DNA of 64,000 nucleotides from Bacteriovoracaceae bacterium UBA6200 (GCA_002422605.1 DISW01000023.1:186001-250000), one strand, 5' to 3'. Counted from the stretch's first letter, positions 1 through 9,055 are shown. The notes: generated by a model from the letters alone, not told the origin. A program made the numbers and translations.

Positions 1-1
1 T

Positions 2-277
2 GGTGAATTTCAGAAGGCCATTATCCAATCCGTGAGAAAGGTCACTCATATTGCGCCTCATGATCAGGATGGCATGATCATTGGTGTTCCGGTCGAGCAA
101 GAGGGAGTGATCAATTACCCCTTAAAGAAACTTTCTCTTTGTGCCGGTTTTTCTCAAGCGAAGTACACAACTACTACAGAGGTTTATCCCGATAGTCCTA
201 AGGTCACCGATCAGGAATGTATTGATGCACAGGTTGCGGCCATAAAGGGCGGGTTGGATTTCATTCTCCATGCGTGA
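2..277 (+). CDS. Hypothetical protein, 5' end cut by window edge
   Basis: The reading frame is open from the first bases of the window, so the true start probably lies upstream. A GTG at 32 is the first start codon inside the window, but in-frame codons before it (reading G-E-F-Q-K-A) show no stop. The visible 92 or so residues have no signal peptide or membrane segment and no motif I recognise; one stretch reads DQDGMIIGVPVEQEG. It overlaps the next gene by 8 bases, which suggests translational coupling. Function unknown. Confidence 0.5.
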   Translation, partial: GEFQKAIIQSVRKVTHIAPHDQDGMIIGVPVEQEGVINYPLKKLSLCAGFSQAKYTTTTEVYPDSPKVTDQECIDAQVAAIKGGLDFILHA

Positions 278-506
278 ATTAAAGAAAACAAAAATTGAAG
301 GGAAGATTTATCTTTTTCCTGTTCCAGTCATCAAGGAGAGGAAGTATCTTATTTTCTGCTCAACTGATCAGGAAGCAGAGCAGGTTATCCATTGCGTTCG
401 TTCAGGTGAAGTGACTCATCCCGATTTAATCAGTCCTTATTTCATTTTTTTAACACTGCATACTGATAAGGAGACAAAGATTTTCGTTCCCAAAATTAAA
501 GATTAG
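270..506 (+). CDS. Small hypothetical protein
   Basis: This is a 78-residue soluble protein with many charged residues and an alternating hydrophobic pattern (KIYLFPVPVI, KYLIFCS) that suggests beta strands. No family recognised. The ATG lies inside the end of the preceding gene, so the two are likely cotranscribed and translated in sequence. The gap to the DUF421 gene is 23 bases, so it may belong to the same operon. Not every small gene of this kind is expressed, but the overlap and codon use support it. Confidence 0.5.
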   Translation: MRELKKTKIEGKIYLFPVPVIKERKYLIFCSTDQEAEQVIHCVRSGEVTHPDLISPYFIFLTLHTDKETKIFVPKIKD

Positions 507-529
507 ACTAATAAAAACTGGAGGTCTCT

Positions 530-1024
530 ATGTGGAATCTTCAAACGCCTTTATTAGAACTTATTTTTCGTAGTGCCATCATCTTTGCTTTTCTTTTTGT
601 GGCCATGCGACTCTGGGGTAAAAAACATTTTAGTGAATTATCTCCATTCGACTTCTTGCTCCTCCTCATTATAAGTGAAGCCACTCAAAACGCTTTAATA
701 GATGATGATAAAAGTATAACAGGTGGGATCACGGTGATCGTAACCATCTTTATACTCAATATCGTTCTAAATAAAATGTCCTTCCATTCCAGAAAATCTG
801 AAAAGCTCTTAGAGGGAAAGCCTAAGGTACTCATCCTGGACGGTAAACTTGACCGGGATGTCATGAAAGAAGAGACTATGACCGAGCAAGAACTCAAAAC
901 TTCTTTAAGAAAGCAAGGCCTGATGAAAATGGAAGACATAGGCCTTGCAGTGATTGAAACAAATGGCGAGATATCAGTTATTAAAAAAGAAGACACCGAT
1001 TTTAGAAATATTCCTCCCTCTTAA
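530..1024 (+). CDS. DUF421 (YetF-type) membrane protein
   Basis: This 164-residue protein matches the DUF421 family typified by Bacillus YetF/YdfR. The N-terminal half has about three membrane segments (residues 12-28, 41-53, 66-82), with the family-like phrase MRLWGKKHFSELSPFDFLLLL. The C-terminal half is a soluble alpha/beta domain with a G-K-P-K-V-L-I-L-D-G-K-L start, the site where the family usually reads 'G.P..li.dG'. The molecular role is not established. A good ribosome-binding site (GGAGG) precedes the ATG. Its 3' end overlaps the convergent SDR gene by 4 bases. Neighbouring genes look like general stress functions. Confidence 0.85.
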   Translation: MWNLQTPLLELIFRSAIIFAFLFVAMRLWGKKHFSELSPFDFLLLLIISEATQNALIDDDKSITGGITVIVTIFILNIVLNKMSFHSRKSEKLLEGKPKVLILDGKLDRDVMKEETMTEQELKTSLRKQGLMKMEDIGLAVIETNGEISVIKKEDTDFRNIPPS

Positions 1025-1827
1025 TGTCTCTCTTTTAGTGAGTCAGGCTTTGTTTCTCTTCCATGAATCGCTGCACGTGCCTCATCGGTCATAAATTTGG
1101 CAGCACTCGCCTGAAGCTTATTCATAATTGATCCAGCAACGACATGATCTTCCCCCTTCATCAAGGCATCATAACCATCTTGAGCAACCTTTGCCGGATC
1201 ATCCTTCTTGGCCTTGCCTGTCTTCGTGTCTTCCAAATCGGCCCTCTCAAAAAACTCTGTCTCGGTTGGGCCTGGCTGCAGAGAGGTGATGGTAATATTT
1301 TTATCAGTATCCTTCATCTCGTAGCGGATCGCTTCCGTAAAAGATTGAACAAATGATTTTGATGCTGCATAAACCGCATAGTAAGGACCCGGCATTTCCG
1401 CCGCAATAGAGGAGGTGAGCATGATTTTCCCCTCATTGCGAGCGACCATGTCTTTGAGAATTTTTTTGGTGAGACAGACCAGATAAACCATATTGAGATT
1501 CATTAAATAGAGCTCATCATTAAAATCCGTTTCAATGAATTGTCCGCCAACCCCAACACCAGCATTAAGGACTGCTACATCAATGTTTCTGCCGTAGCCC
1601 TTAATTTCTGAATAAAGTTTTTCAACTCCTTCTTCAGTAGATAAATCGGCCGTTACCGGTTTAACATTCACGTCATATTGACCAAGGAGCTGGGCCGCAT
1701 CTTCTATTCTTTCCTTGCCAGAGACAATGATTAAGTCATATTCCTCTTTAGCAAAAACCCGGGCGAGCTCAAGTCCTATGCCACTAGATGCTCCTGTGAT
1801 GAGAGCAAGCTTTCTCGTATTTTTCAT
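1021..1827 (-). CDS. Short-chain dehydrogenase/reductase
   Basis: This is a classical SDR of 268 residues, an NAD(P)-dependent oxidoreductase in the cytoplasm. The Rossmann cofactor motif TGASSGIG is at residues 11-18, NAG at 88-90, the catalytic Ser around 139-140, and the Y-x3-K pair at Tyr153 and Lys157. Substrate cannot be read from the sequence. It lies 10 bases downstream of the alcohol dehydrogenase on the same strand, and both probably share the promoter in front of the SRPBCC gene. A similar trio of SRPBCC, zinc dehydrogenase and SDR recurs in stress-inducible clusters of other bacteria, as far as I know, but that link is inference. Confidence 0.93.
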   Translation of the reverse strand: MKNTRKLALITGASSGIGLELARVFAKEEYDLIIVSGKERIEDAAQLLGQYDVNVKPVTADLSTEEGVEKLYSEIKGYGRNIDVAVLNAGVGVGGQFIETDFNDELYLMNLNMVYLVCLTKKILKDMVARNEGKIMLTSSIAAEMPGPYYAVYAASKSFVQSFTEAIRYEMKDTDKNITITSLQPGPTETEFFERADLEDTKTGKAKKDDPAKVAQDGYDALMKGEDHVVAGSIMNKLQASAAKFMTDEARAAIHGRETKPDSLKERH

Positions 1828-1837
1828 GTGAATCTCC

Positions 1838-3010
1838 TTATTGCATTTTCATGACAATCTTAATGAATTCATCTTTTTTCTCATTAAAGTTTTTATAGGC
1901 CTCAGGGCCATCTTCTAAATTAAATCGATGAGAAATGACGAAGGATGGATCAATCTCGTCATTGAGAATGCGCTCAAGAAGAGGCTTCATATATTTCTGA
2001 GTATGTGTTTGACCCATTTTAAGAGTAAGACCTTTTCCAAAAGCCGCTCCAAAAGGGAACTTGTCCAGAAAGCCTCCATAGACGCCAGGGATAGAGACTG
2101 TACCTCCCTTACGACAGGCCTGGATAGCATGCCTTAAAGCATCAGGACGATCGGTTCCTAATTTAGTTTTTTGTTTGACCGTATCGATGGCGTTAAGAAT
2201 GGTGTTACCATGAGCTTCAAGACCTACAGCATCGATACAAGAATCTGGTCCTCTGCCACCAGTGAGAAAGCGCAGCTCTTCGGTAAGGGCATCTTCCTCT
2301 TTGAAGTTTATAGTCTCCGCTCCGATTTCCTGAGCGATTTTGAGTCTTTCTTCAAAGTGATCAATCGCTATGACTCTTTCGGCGCCTAAGAGAAAGGCAC
2401 TTTTTATCGCCATAAGCCCTACAGGACCTGCCCCCCAAACCGCCACCGTGTCTCCTGGTTTAATATTGCAGTTCTCGGCGGCCATATAACCAGTAGGAAA
2501 AATATCACTCAGGAAAAGAACTTTTTCATCATCAATACCTGGAGGGATGACAAGGGAATTTGTATCAACAAATGGAACCCGGATAAATTCTGCCTGACCT
2601 CCAGCATACCCTCCATACATATGGGAATAGCCGAATAGACCCGCTCCAGAATAACCGTAGAGTTTTTCTGGAATCACAAAGTTAGGATTTGAGTTGTCGC
2701 AAGCTGAGAATTCTTCGTCCTGACAATGATGGCAATGACCACAGCCGATATCAAAAGGAATAACAATCTTGTCACCAACTTTAACATTCTTAACCAGCGA
2801 CCCCACTTCCATGACTTCACCCATGGTCTCGTGACCCATGATATCTCCTTTCTCCATGGTGGGAATGACCCCATTGTAGAGGTGGAGATCGGAGCCACAA
2901 ATGGCGGTTGTTGTCACTCGTACGATCGCATCGTTCGGATTCAAAATGGTCGGATCATGAACATGCTTTAGAGCAATATCGTGCTTTCCTTCCCAAGTTA
3001 AGGCCCTCAT
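1838..3010 (-). CDS. Zinc-dependent alcohol dehydrogenase, formaldehyde-dehydrogenase-like
   Basis: This 390-residue MDR-superfamily enzyme has catalytic zinc ligands around Cys38 (AICGSDLH) and His60-Glu61 (GHE), and four structural-zinc cysteines at 90, 93, 96 and 104. A GAGPVG cofactor loop lies in the middle. The long extra insert after the Rossmann region and the C-terminal RFNLEDGPEAY segment match the glutathione-independent formaldehyde dehydrogenase-like subgroup. It probably oxidises a small alcohol or aldehyde with NAD. It is the middle gene of a SRPBCC-ADH-SDR operon, with 9-10 bases between neighbours. Confidence 0.92.
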   Translation of the reverse strand: MRALTWEGKHDIALKHVHDPTILNPNDAIVRVTTTAICGSDLHLYNGVIPTMEKGDIMGHETMGEVMEVGSLVKNVKVGDKIVIPFDIGCGHCHHCQDEEFSACDNSNPNFVIPEKLYGYSGAGLFGYSHMYGGYAGGQAEFIRVPFVDTNSLVIPPGIDDEKVLFLSDIFPTGYMAAENCNIKPGDTVAVWGAGPVGLMAIKSAFLLGAERVIAIDHFEERLKIAQEIGAETINFKEEDALTEELRFLTGGRGPDSCIDAVGLEAHGNTILNAIDTVKQKTKLGTDRPDALRHAIQACRKGGTVSIPGVYGGFLDKFPFGAAFGKGLTLKMGQTHTQKYMKPLLERILNDEIDPSFVISHRFNLEDGPEAYKNFNEKKDEFIKIVMKMQ

Positions 3011-3019
3011 ATGTAACTC

Positions 3020-3487
3020 CTAATGTAATAAGTGTTCTTTACGTCCGCTGGTTTGCCCTTTAGTGGTCGGTATCTCTCCGGTTTCCATTAAGGCCTTCAT
3101 TCTTCTTAGAAAGATTTCTATTAGAGTCGATGGTTTACTTGTTTTGAAATTGATCTTCTCAAAATCCGCAATGGCCGTAACCAGAGACCCTCGGTTAGCA
3201 GGTGCTCCTATGATGTAGAAAGTTAGTGAACCTTCAAACTTTGACTGAGGTTTATTTATCCACCGTAATTCATATTGATCAGTTCCGGCCTGTTTCGAAT
3301 TATCTAATACCAGTTCTAAAAAGTTATCCAGATCAAGGGGCAATCCTTGGAGGACTTTTTCTACATTCTCCTTATTCTGACAAAAGTTATAAACTTGCTC
3401 CGGTTCCAGAGGTGAATTGGTGCTACTGAAGAATCCTCTCTGTTTATCACGGCTTTCTAAAATGATAGGTGACTGTGAAGTGTTCAT
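3020..3487 (-). CDS. SRPBCC (polyketide cyclase/START-like) family protein
   Basis: This protein of 155 residues has the START-like pattern of coenzyme-Q-binding SRPBCC proteins: an N-terminal PLEPEQVYNFCQ strand-helix, a WINKP segment, an APANRGSLVTAIADF strand, and the family's typical tail RRMKALMETGEIPTT followed by GQTSGR. I chose the ATG at 3487 because AGGAG sits 6 bases upstream; an in-frame extension of 14 residues further up has no such signal. The role is likely binding a hydrophobic ligand, but none can be named. It heads the operon with the zinc dehydrogenase and the SDR. Confidence 0.8.
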   Translation of the reverse strand: MNTSQSPIILESRDKQRGFFSSTNSPLEPEQVYNFCQNKENVEKVLQGLPLDLDNFLELVLDNSKQAGTDQYELRWINKPQSKFEGSLTFYIIGAPANRGSLVTAIADFEKINFKTSKPSTLIEIFLRRMKALMETGEIPTTKGQTSGRKEHLLH

Positions 3488-3626
3488 ATTTACTCCTCTG
3501 TGTCTTTTTACTCTGTGAATACTGTGCAAGCCTAATGCCGATAATTAGCGGAGCATAGGGGTTGAGAAGCAGCACAGATTGAGCTTGCCGTTGGATAAGC
3601 TAGGATTGGCCTACAAGGAGTTCATT

Positions 3627-4019
3627 ATGGAAACCCAACAAGAACTTGGAGTGAGCGGCAAAAAGGAAAATGGTAAAACATGGACCAACTCTGAAGAACT
3701 CCAAAAGCAAAAAAAGTTCGTGGATACATTGGATGAAATACCAAAGGGCCATAACCTTTATGGTCGATCGGATCTTCAAAATCAAGATCACCCGGAAACA
3801 AATAATTTACTTGAAAGTGAAATCGTTGAAAGCTTAAAGCGCAGTCCTCATATGGACTTCAAAGACGTCATTGTGGAAGCGAATGGAGGGGTTATTCATT
3901 TAACCGGGTATGTTGAAGATATGGCGGAACTCAGGGAGATGGAGAATCTCACGAGAAATGTACCAGGAGTGAGCAAGGTGGTAAGCCATGTGGAACTCAG
4001 GAGTGATGAACGTATTTAG
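3627..4019 (+). CDS. BON-domain protein
   Basis: This protein has 130 residues. The C-terminal 75 residues form a BON domain: SEIVESLKRSP, then DVIVEANGGVIHLTGYVEDMAELREME, with the conserved glycine in the turn, and a final VPGVSKVVSHVEL. The first half is polar and probably disordered. BON domains are linked to phospholipid or envelope binding and osmotic protection. No signal peptide is visible, so location is uncertain. The ATG at 3627 is chosen because of AAGGAG just upstream; the 16-residue longer version lacks one. It is divergent from the SRPBCC operon across about 140 bases. Confidence 0.82.
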   Translation: METQQELGVSGKKENGKTWTNSEELQKQKKFVDTLDEIPKGHNLYGRSDLQNQDHPETNNLLESEIVESLKRSPHMDFKDVIVEANGGVIHLTGYVEDMAELREMENLTRNVPGVSKVVSHVELRSDERI

Positions 4020-4021
4020 GT

Positions 4022-4783
4022 TTATTGCCGGATTTTATAACCAGTTTTAAAAATCAAAGCGACTATCACGAGACCCAGGAATAGAAACACCAAAGTCATA
4101 ATGAGGCTGGTGAAGATATTTACATCTGATATTCCATAGAAACTCCATCTGAAACCACTGACAAGATAAAGTACAGGATTAAAGAGAGTCACTTTTTGCC
4201 AAAGAGGGGGGAGCATTTCAATTGAGTAAAAGCTTCCTCCAAGAAAGGTAAGAGGGGTGATGATGAGAAGTGGCACAACCTGAAGCTTTTCAAAACCATC
4301 GGCCCACAGTCCTATGATAAAGCCCATCAGCGAGAATGTAATTGAGGTGAGAAAGAGAAAGATCAGCATCCAGATGGGATGCTCAATCCGGTACTCCACA
4401 AAAACTCTGGCGGTTATTAGAATGATACTTCCTATCGCCACAGACTTCGTTGCTGCGGCCCCCACATATCCTAAGACGATCTCAAAGGAAGAAATAGGTG
4501 CAGATAAAATTTCATAAATCGTTCCTGAAAAACGGGGCATATAGATTCCAAAAGAACCATTGGAGACACTTTCAGTTAAAATTGACAGCATCACGAGACC
4601 TGGAACGATAAAGGCCCCATAGCTCACACCATCGATTTCTCCCATCCGTGAGGCAATGGCCGATCCAAAAACAATAAAATAAAGTGAAGTGGATATGACA
4701 GGAGAGGCGATACTCTGAAAGAGGGTGCGAAAGAAACGCTTCATCTCAAAATTGTATATAGCTTTAACTCCTAATAAGTTCAT
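4022..4783 (-). CDS. ABC-2 type transporter permease
   Basis: This 253-residue membrane protein has about six hydrophobic segments and the ABC-2 signature region near the end (PLTFLGGSFYSIEMLPPLWQ, followed by NPVLYLVSGFRW). It is the DrrB/NodJ type of exporter permease. It overlaps the ATP-binding subunit gene by 4 bases (ATGA), so the two are translationally coupled and form one transporter in the inner membrane. The substrate is unknown; it may be a product of the upstream radical SAM enzyme. It is convergent with the BON gene, only 2 bases apart. Confidence 0.92.
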   Translation of the reverse strand: MNLLGVKAIYNFEMKRFFRTLFQSIASPVISTSLYFIVFGSAIASRMGEIDGVSYGAFIVPGLVMLSILTESVSNGSFGIYMPRFSGTIYEILSAPISSFEIVLGYVGAAATKSVAIGSIILITARVFVEYRIEHPIWMLIFLFLTSITFSLMGFIIGLWADGFEKLQVVPLLIITPLTFLGGSFYSIEMLPPLWQKVTLFNPVLYLVSGFRWSFYGISDVNIFTSLIMTLVFLFLGLVIVALIFKTGYKIRQ

Positions 4784-5706
4784 AACTTGGTTCCCACTAT
4801 TCCGACAAAGATATCTTCCAATGAACTTTCTTCCGTTCGAATGTCCTTATAGTCAATCCCTCGTTCATCAAGGTGTCTCATGATATGTGAAATTCCTTCT
4901 TCATTGCCCATCACATAGGTGTAGGTAAGTTGAAGTTGGTCAGGTGATGACTCCAGAGGAAGATCACTGATGTCTTTTGTTAGTGGTGTTCGTAAATTTA
5001 AAACCAGCTTCTTTTTACCTAGTTTCTTCATGAGCTCATTTTTCTCTTCCACCAAAATGAGTTTACCCTGATTGATAATCCCGATCCTATCCGCCATTTC
5101 CTGAGCTTCTTCAATATAGTGGGTGGTAAGAATGATGGTGACTCCGGTCTTCTGGAGTTCTCGAACCATGTCCCACATGTCTCTTCTGAGATTGACATCC
5201 ACTCCGGCAGTAGGTTCATCGAGGAAAAGAATCTTTGGATCATGAATCAGCGCCTTGGCCATCATGACTCTTCTTTTCATTCCTCCTGAGAGAGTGATAA
5301 TTTTGGCATCTTTTTTGTCCCACAGACTTAAATCTTGTAAGACTTTTTGAGTTCGCGCAGGATCTTGGGGTTTACCGAAAAGACCACGGCTGAAATTCAC
5401 TGTGTCTATTACCCTCTCAAACATATCAGTCACTAATTCTTGCGGCACCAAACCAATGGCAGAGCGGGCCATGCGGTAATCTTTCCTGATTTCGGAGGTT
5501 CCAATATAAACCTCTCCTGCAGAAGGACGTACAATACCGCAAATGATATTGATGAGGGTTGATTTACCTGCACCGTTGGGACCAAGGAGAGCGAAAATCT
5601 CACCTTTCTTGATGGAGAGGTTGATGTTGCAAAGAGCAGGAAGTCCATCCTGATAAATCTTTGTAAGATCTTTGATTTGTATAATCTCTTCGTTATTAGA
5701 CTGCAC
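4780..5706 (-). CDS. ABC transporter ATP-binding protein
   Basis: This is a 308-residue nucleotide-binding subunit. Walker A reads GPNGAGKST (about 43-51), the signature is LSGGMKRR, and Walker B is ILFLDEPTAGVD, followed by a switch histidine in TTHY. The C-terminal extension after residue 220 is typical of DrrA/NodI-type exporters. The start is a GTG at 5706 with AAGGA upstream. The gene follows the radical SAM gene by only 24 bases on the same strand, pointing to a three-gene operon. Confidence 0.93.
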   Translation of the reverse strand: MQSNNEEIIQIKDLTKIYQDGLPALCNINLSIKKGEIFALLGPNGAGKSTLINIICGIVRPSAGEVYIGTSEIRKDYRMARSAIGLVPQELVTDMFERVIDTVNFSRGLFGKPQDPARTQKVLQDLSLWDKKDAKIITLSGGMKRRVMMAKALIHDPKILFLDEPTAGVDVNLRRDMWDMVRELQKTGVTIILTTHYIEEAQEMADRIGIINQGKLILVEEKNELMKKLGKKKLVLNLRTPLTKDISDLPLESSPDQLQLTYTYVMGNEEGISHIMRHLDERGIDYKDIRTEESSLEDIFVGIVGTKL

Positions 5707-5730
5707 AACATCCTTTCTTCGTTTTGCTTT

Positions 5731-7578
5731 TTACAAATTAAGACTTACCTTAGGTTTTGGCACCTTTATATCAAACCAATTTCTTATATCCATGTCGAGG
5801 CCCTGGCCTAGCATGTAATTATAAAGGGCGCGCCTAAGTCCTATCCCCAGTTCATCATGATCGACAAATTTTCCATCTGTAAAAGGAAGTTCATTCCTGG
5901 CAAAGAGCCCGTGAGGGGACTTCTTAGATGGGATAATTTGAACGTTGAATTTTTCAGGATTAAGTCCTACCGGAGAGTGAGCGGTGAGAGCAAAACGATG
6001 CCAATAGGCAGAACTAAGATAATTTTTCTTAAAGAGTTCCCGTACTACTTCCAGGCTATCAATGGTTTCCTGAACGCTTTGGGTAGGAAATCCGTACATA
6101 AGATAAGCGTGAACAAAAATTCCAGCTTGTTTAAAGCTCTTAGTTGTCGTTGCCACTTTTTCGATGGAAATTCCTTTATCGATAAGTTTTAAAATTCTTT
6201 CGCTGGCAACTTCTATTCCACCGGTTACAGCAATGCAACCAGCTTCTTTCATGAGTTTTGTGACTTCGTCTGTGAAGAAAGGGTCAAAGCGAATATTTCC
6301 CCACCACTGAATTTTTAGACCTCGTTTTAGAATCTCAGCACTCATCCCCTTAAGGATATTGGGAGGAGCTGCTTCGTCTACAAAATGAAATCCATTAACT
6401 CCAGTTTCTTTCATCACCTTTTCGAGCTTATCTACGATGGAAGAAGCGGTGTCAGGTTCAAAGCGTCCAATGTAATCGAGACTTACATCACAGAAAGTAC
6501 ATTTCTTCCAATAACAGCCATGGGCCAGAATCATCTTGTTCCAGCGGCCATCACTCCAAAGACGCTGCATCGGATTGATCGTCTCCATCATTGAGATGTA
6601 GCGGTTCATGTCTAATTCTCGAAAACTTGGGGCATCAAGATTTTTAAATTTAATATCTTTAAGTTCAGAAGATGAGGAATACACAACCTTACCATCTTCC
6701 CGGTACATGGTTCGAAGGAGAGGGCCTTCACCATTTTTAATATAATCAAGAAGATGTTCAACCGGTTTTTCTCCATCATCGAAGGTGATATAATCGACGT
6801 GGTCAAAAATTCTTGGGTCTTCCAGCGAGCGCAGCTCTGTATTCACATATCCGCCACCAATCATGATTTTGACGTGAGGGGATACGCTCTTTGTTGTTTG
6901 GGCCATTCTTAATGCCCCTAAAAGATTTCCGGGAAAAGGAATCGAAAGCCCAATCACATCGGGATCAAATTTTTTGAGAAAAATTTTAGTAAGTTCACTC
7001 ATCCACTCATCAAGAAGGGTCCTTTTCTTCAAACGGTTGTGAATAGGAGAGTAAGAGGTGAGAGCCATGGCAATCTTCTCCGCATAGCGGGAGAAACCAA
7101 AATCTTCGTCCACCCCTTGGCTGATCACATCCGCTAAATCATCTAGGAAAAGGCTGCAAATATGTTTCGCCTGGTCCAGTTCACTCAGACCGTTATAGAG
7201 GTCCAGAACTCCTCCTTGATTTTCATCCAGAGGAATAAAGCGCGGTCCTTCAGGAAGGGTCTGACGCTCTGTAAAAGTTTTAATGAAAGGGGACTGATTG
7301 GTTTGAAGAAACTTTATGACTTCATCAATGTTGTTTTCATATTCCTTAGAAGCATCCAGATAAAAATCGAGAAGAGGTGAACGGTTTTTGGATTTCTTTA
7401 CTTCCTGTGTAATGGCCCTAAGACCATCTTTGGAAAATATTTTAAGGATGAGTTCCAGACCTAAATCGACTTGATTCACCTGATGCCCGATCTTCTCAAG
7501 ATAACTGGAGAGATACGCCGTGGAAGGATAGGGCGTATTGAACTGTGTCAGAGGGGGAATGAAAAGAAGAACCTTCAT
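5731..7578 (-). CDS. B12-binding radical SAM protein
   Basis: This 615-residue enzyme has an N-terminal cobalamin-binding Rossmann region interrupted by an insert (MKVLLFIPPL at the start, later DPDVIGLSIPF and a GGGY loop near 241-244) and a radical SAM barrel. The Fe-S cysteines are Cys355, Cys360 and Cys363, spaced C-x4-C-x2-C rather than the textbook C-x3-C-x2-C. A GGIEVASERIL segment follows around residue 430. No DxHxxG cobalamin motif is seen, as in BchE-like members. The reaction cannot be assigned; methylation or ring formation on a lipid or peptide is typical of relatives. It probably shares an operon with the ABC exporter downstream. Confidence 0.9.
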   Translation of the reverse strand: MKVLLFIPPLTQFNTPYPSTAYLSSYLEKIGHQVNQVDLGLELILKIFSKDGLRAITQEVKKSKNRSPLLDFYLDASKEYENNIDEVIKFLQTNQSPFIKTFTERQTLPEGPRFIPLDENQGGVLDLYNGLSELDQAKHICSLFLDDLADVISQGVDEDFGFSRYAEKIAMALTSYSPIHNRLKKRTLLDEWMSELTKIFLKKFDPDVIGLSIPFPGNLLGALRMAQTTKSVSPHVKIMIGGGYVNTELRSLEDPRIFDHVDYITFDDGEKPVEHLLDYIKNGEGPLLRTMYREDGKVVYSSSSELKDIKFKNLDAPSFRELDMNRYISMMETINPMQRLWSDGRWNKMILAHGCYWKKCTFCDVSLDYIGRFEPDTASSIVDKLEKVMKETGVNGFHFVDEAAPPNILKGMSAEILKRGLKIQWWGNIRFDPFFTDEVTKLMKEAGCIAVTGGIEVASERILKLIDKGISIEKVATTTKSFKQAGIFVHAYLMYGFPTQSVQETIDSLEVVRELFKKNYLSSAYWHRFALTAHSPVGLNPEKFNVQIIPSKKSPHGLFARNELPFTDGKFVDHDELGIGLRRALYNYMLGQGLDMDIRNWFDIKVPKPKVSLNL

Positions 7579-7607
7579 TGACCAATAATATCATGTTAGG
7601 ATAACTC

Positions 7608-8066
7608 ATGAAGTTTTTTCTAATACTCGCTTTAATTATTACATCCCTCCATGCTCTGGCCTTCCCTCAGGAAGGAGATTATGCCAGATATCTTGCCACT
7701 TATAAGGGTGAGGTTTACGAATATAAAAGGCACCTGGTGGAGTATTACCCTGATCAGGATGCTTACCTGCATGTCTCAAAACTCTCGCTGAATGAGACCA
7801 CTCTCAGTGAGCGCTGGAATATTCTTCCGTCGATGTGGTTCTATACCGAAGCCAAAGTCCAGAATGTTCTTAATACCTGCATGAGAAGAGAAGGGGCCCT
7901 GGAAACAGTGATTCTAAATAATCAAAGAATCAAGGCCTGCACATTTCACAATGAAGACGCTCAACTTGATTACACTATAGGCATGGTGCCTTTTGGACAG
8001 CTTCGTTTCCAAGAGTATTTAGGGGACGGAGAGTTCCTCGACTTTTACCTGGTAGATTTTAAATGA
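7608..8066 (+). CDS. Secreted hypothetical protein
   Basis: This 152-residue protein begins with a clear signal peptide (MKFFLILALIITSLHALA, cleavage probably after residue 18). The mature part is rich in Tyr and acidic residues, with two cysteines (in NTCMRR and KACTF) that could form a disulfide in the periplasm. No family recognised. It overlaps the pirin gene by 4 bases (ATGA), so the two are cotranscribed, though a functional tie between a periplasmic protein and cytoplasmic pirin is not obvious. Only 29 bases separate it from the divergent radical SAM gene. Confidence 0.7.
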   Translation: MKFFLILALIITSLHALAFPQEGDYARYLATYKGEVYEYKRHLVEYYPDQDAYLHVSKLSLNETTLSERWNILPSMWFYTEAKVQNVLNTCMRREGALETVILNNQRIKACTFHNEDAQLDYTIGMVPFGQLRFQEYLGDGEFLDFYLVDFK

Positions 8067-9055
8067 TTACACAAACTTCTTCTATCGATCTACATTGGCC
8101 CGCTCAGGAGCCCTTTTTATTTATCGCCCATCATTTAGATCATTATCCTGCTGGCAATAAAAACCTAGGTTTAGATTCCCACCATTTTAGTGGAAGAAAT
8201 ATGGGACAGGATTTTGAAGGTAAAGATGGTTTTCGCTTTTACCATGGGGAAGAAATTCCCGGATTCCCCGTTCATCCTCATCGTGGTTTTGAAACCATTA
8301 CCATTGTACGAAAAGGCTACGCCGACCATGCTGATTCTTTAGGGGCGGCAGGCAGATATGGAGAGGGGGATGTCCAGTGGATGACGGCCGGTTCTGGAGT
8401 CCAGCATTCAGAAATGTTTCCGCTCCTTCATCAGGATAAAGAAAACACCCTGGAGCTCTTTCAGATTTGGCTTAATCTTCCTAAAAAAAGCAAGATGCTT
8501 TCCCCAGATTTTAAAATGCTTTGGGTCCAAAACATTCCAAAGATTAAATTTCCAAATGGGGAATTAACCCTCATCTCCGGTGAATTTAATGGACATAAAT
8601 TTTTTGAATCCCCTCCAAGCAGTTGGGCGAGTTCTCCGGAAAATAATGTAAATATTTATCTTATCACCATGGGGCCTGATTCTAAACTTGAAATTCCCAA
8701 AGCTAAAATCCAAACCAATAGATCCCTTTATTTATTTGAAGGTAAAGCCGTGGATATTAATGGTGAAAAGGTCTCTGGGAAAAAGGCGATCTTTCTTAAA
8801 TCTAATGAGGACCTGGTACTTGAAAGTAAGAGTGGCAACATTCAACTGGTTTATCTTGAGGCCAAGCCCATCGGAGAACCGGTTGTTCAATACGGTCCAT
8901 TCGTGATGACGACCAAACAAGAGATCTTGCAAACCATGGAAGACTACCAACGAACTGAATTTGGCGGATGGAATTGGGAGAGAAGGGATATGATTCATGG
9001 CCCTAAGATTGAGCGTTTTGCAAAATATCCCGATGGAAGAATTGAAAGACCTTAA
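8063..9055 (+). CDS. Pirin family protein
   Basis: This is a 330-residue bicupin protein. The N-terminal cupin carries the pirin motif HPHRGFETITIV, then GEGDVQWMTAGSGVQHSEM with the remaining metal ligands (His, His, His, Glu). The C-terminal cupin (from about residue 180) ends with the family's usual GPFVMTTKQEI. Bacterial pirins are mononuclear iron proteins; some act as quercetinases and others bind metabolic enzymes. Which applies here cannot be told. Translationally coupled to the upstream secreted protein; its 3' end overlaps the convergent phosphatase gene by 4 bases. Confidence 0.93.
   Translation: MITQTSSIDLHWPAQEPFLFIAHHLDHYPAGNKNLGLDSHHFSGRNMGQDFEGKDGFRFYHGEEIPGFPVHPHRGFETITIVRKGYADHADSLGAAGRYGEGDVQWMTAGSGVQHSEMFPLLHQDKENTLELFQIWLNLPKKSKMLSPDFKMLWVQNIPKIKFPNGELTLISGEFNGHKFFESPPSSWASSPENNVNIYLITMGPDSKLEIPKAKIQTNRSLYLFEGKAVDINGEKVSGKKAIFLKSNEDLVLESKSGNIQLVYLEAKPIGEPVVQYGPFVMTTKQEILQTMEDYQRTEFGGWNWERRDMIHGPKIERFAKYPDGRIERP

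Noticed and set aside
7579..7607. Cobalamin riboswitch before the B12-binding radical SAM gene
   Set aside because: Only 29 bases separate the divergent genes, too short for the riboswitch, and no B12-box is seen.
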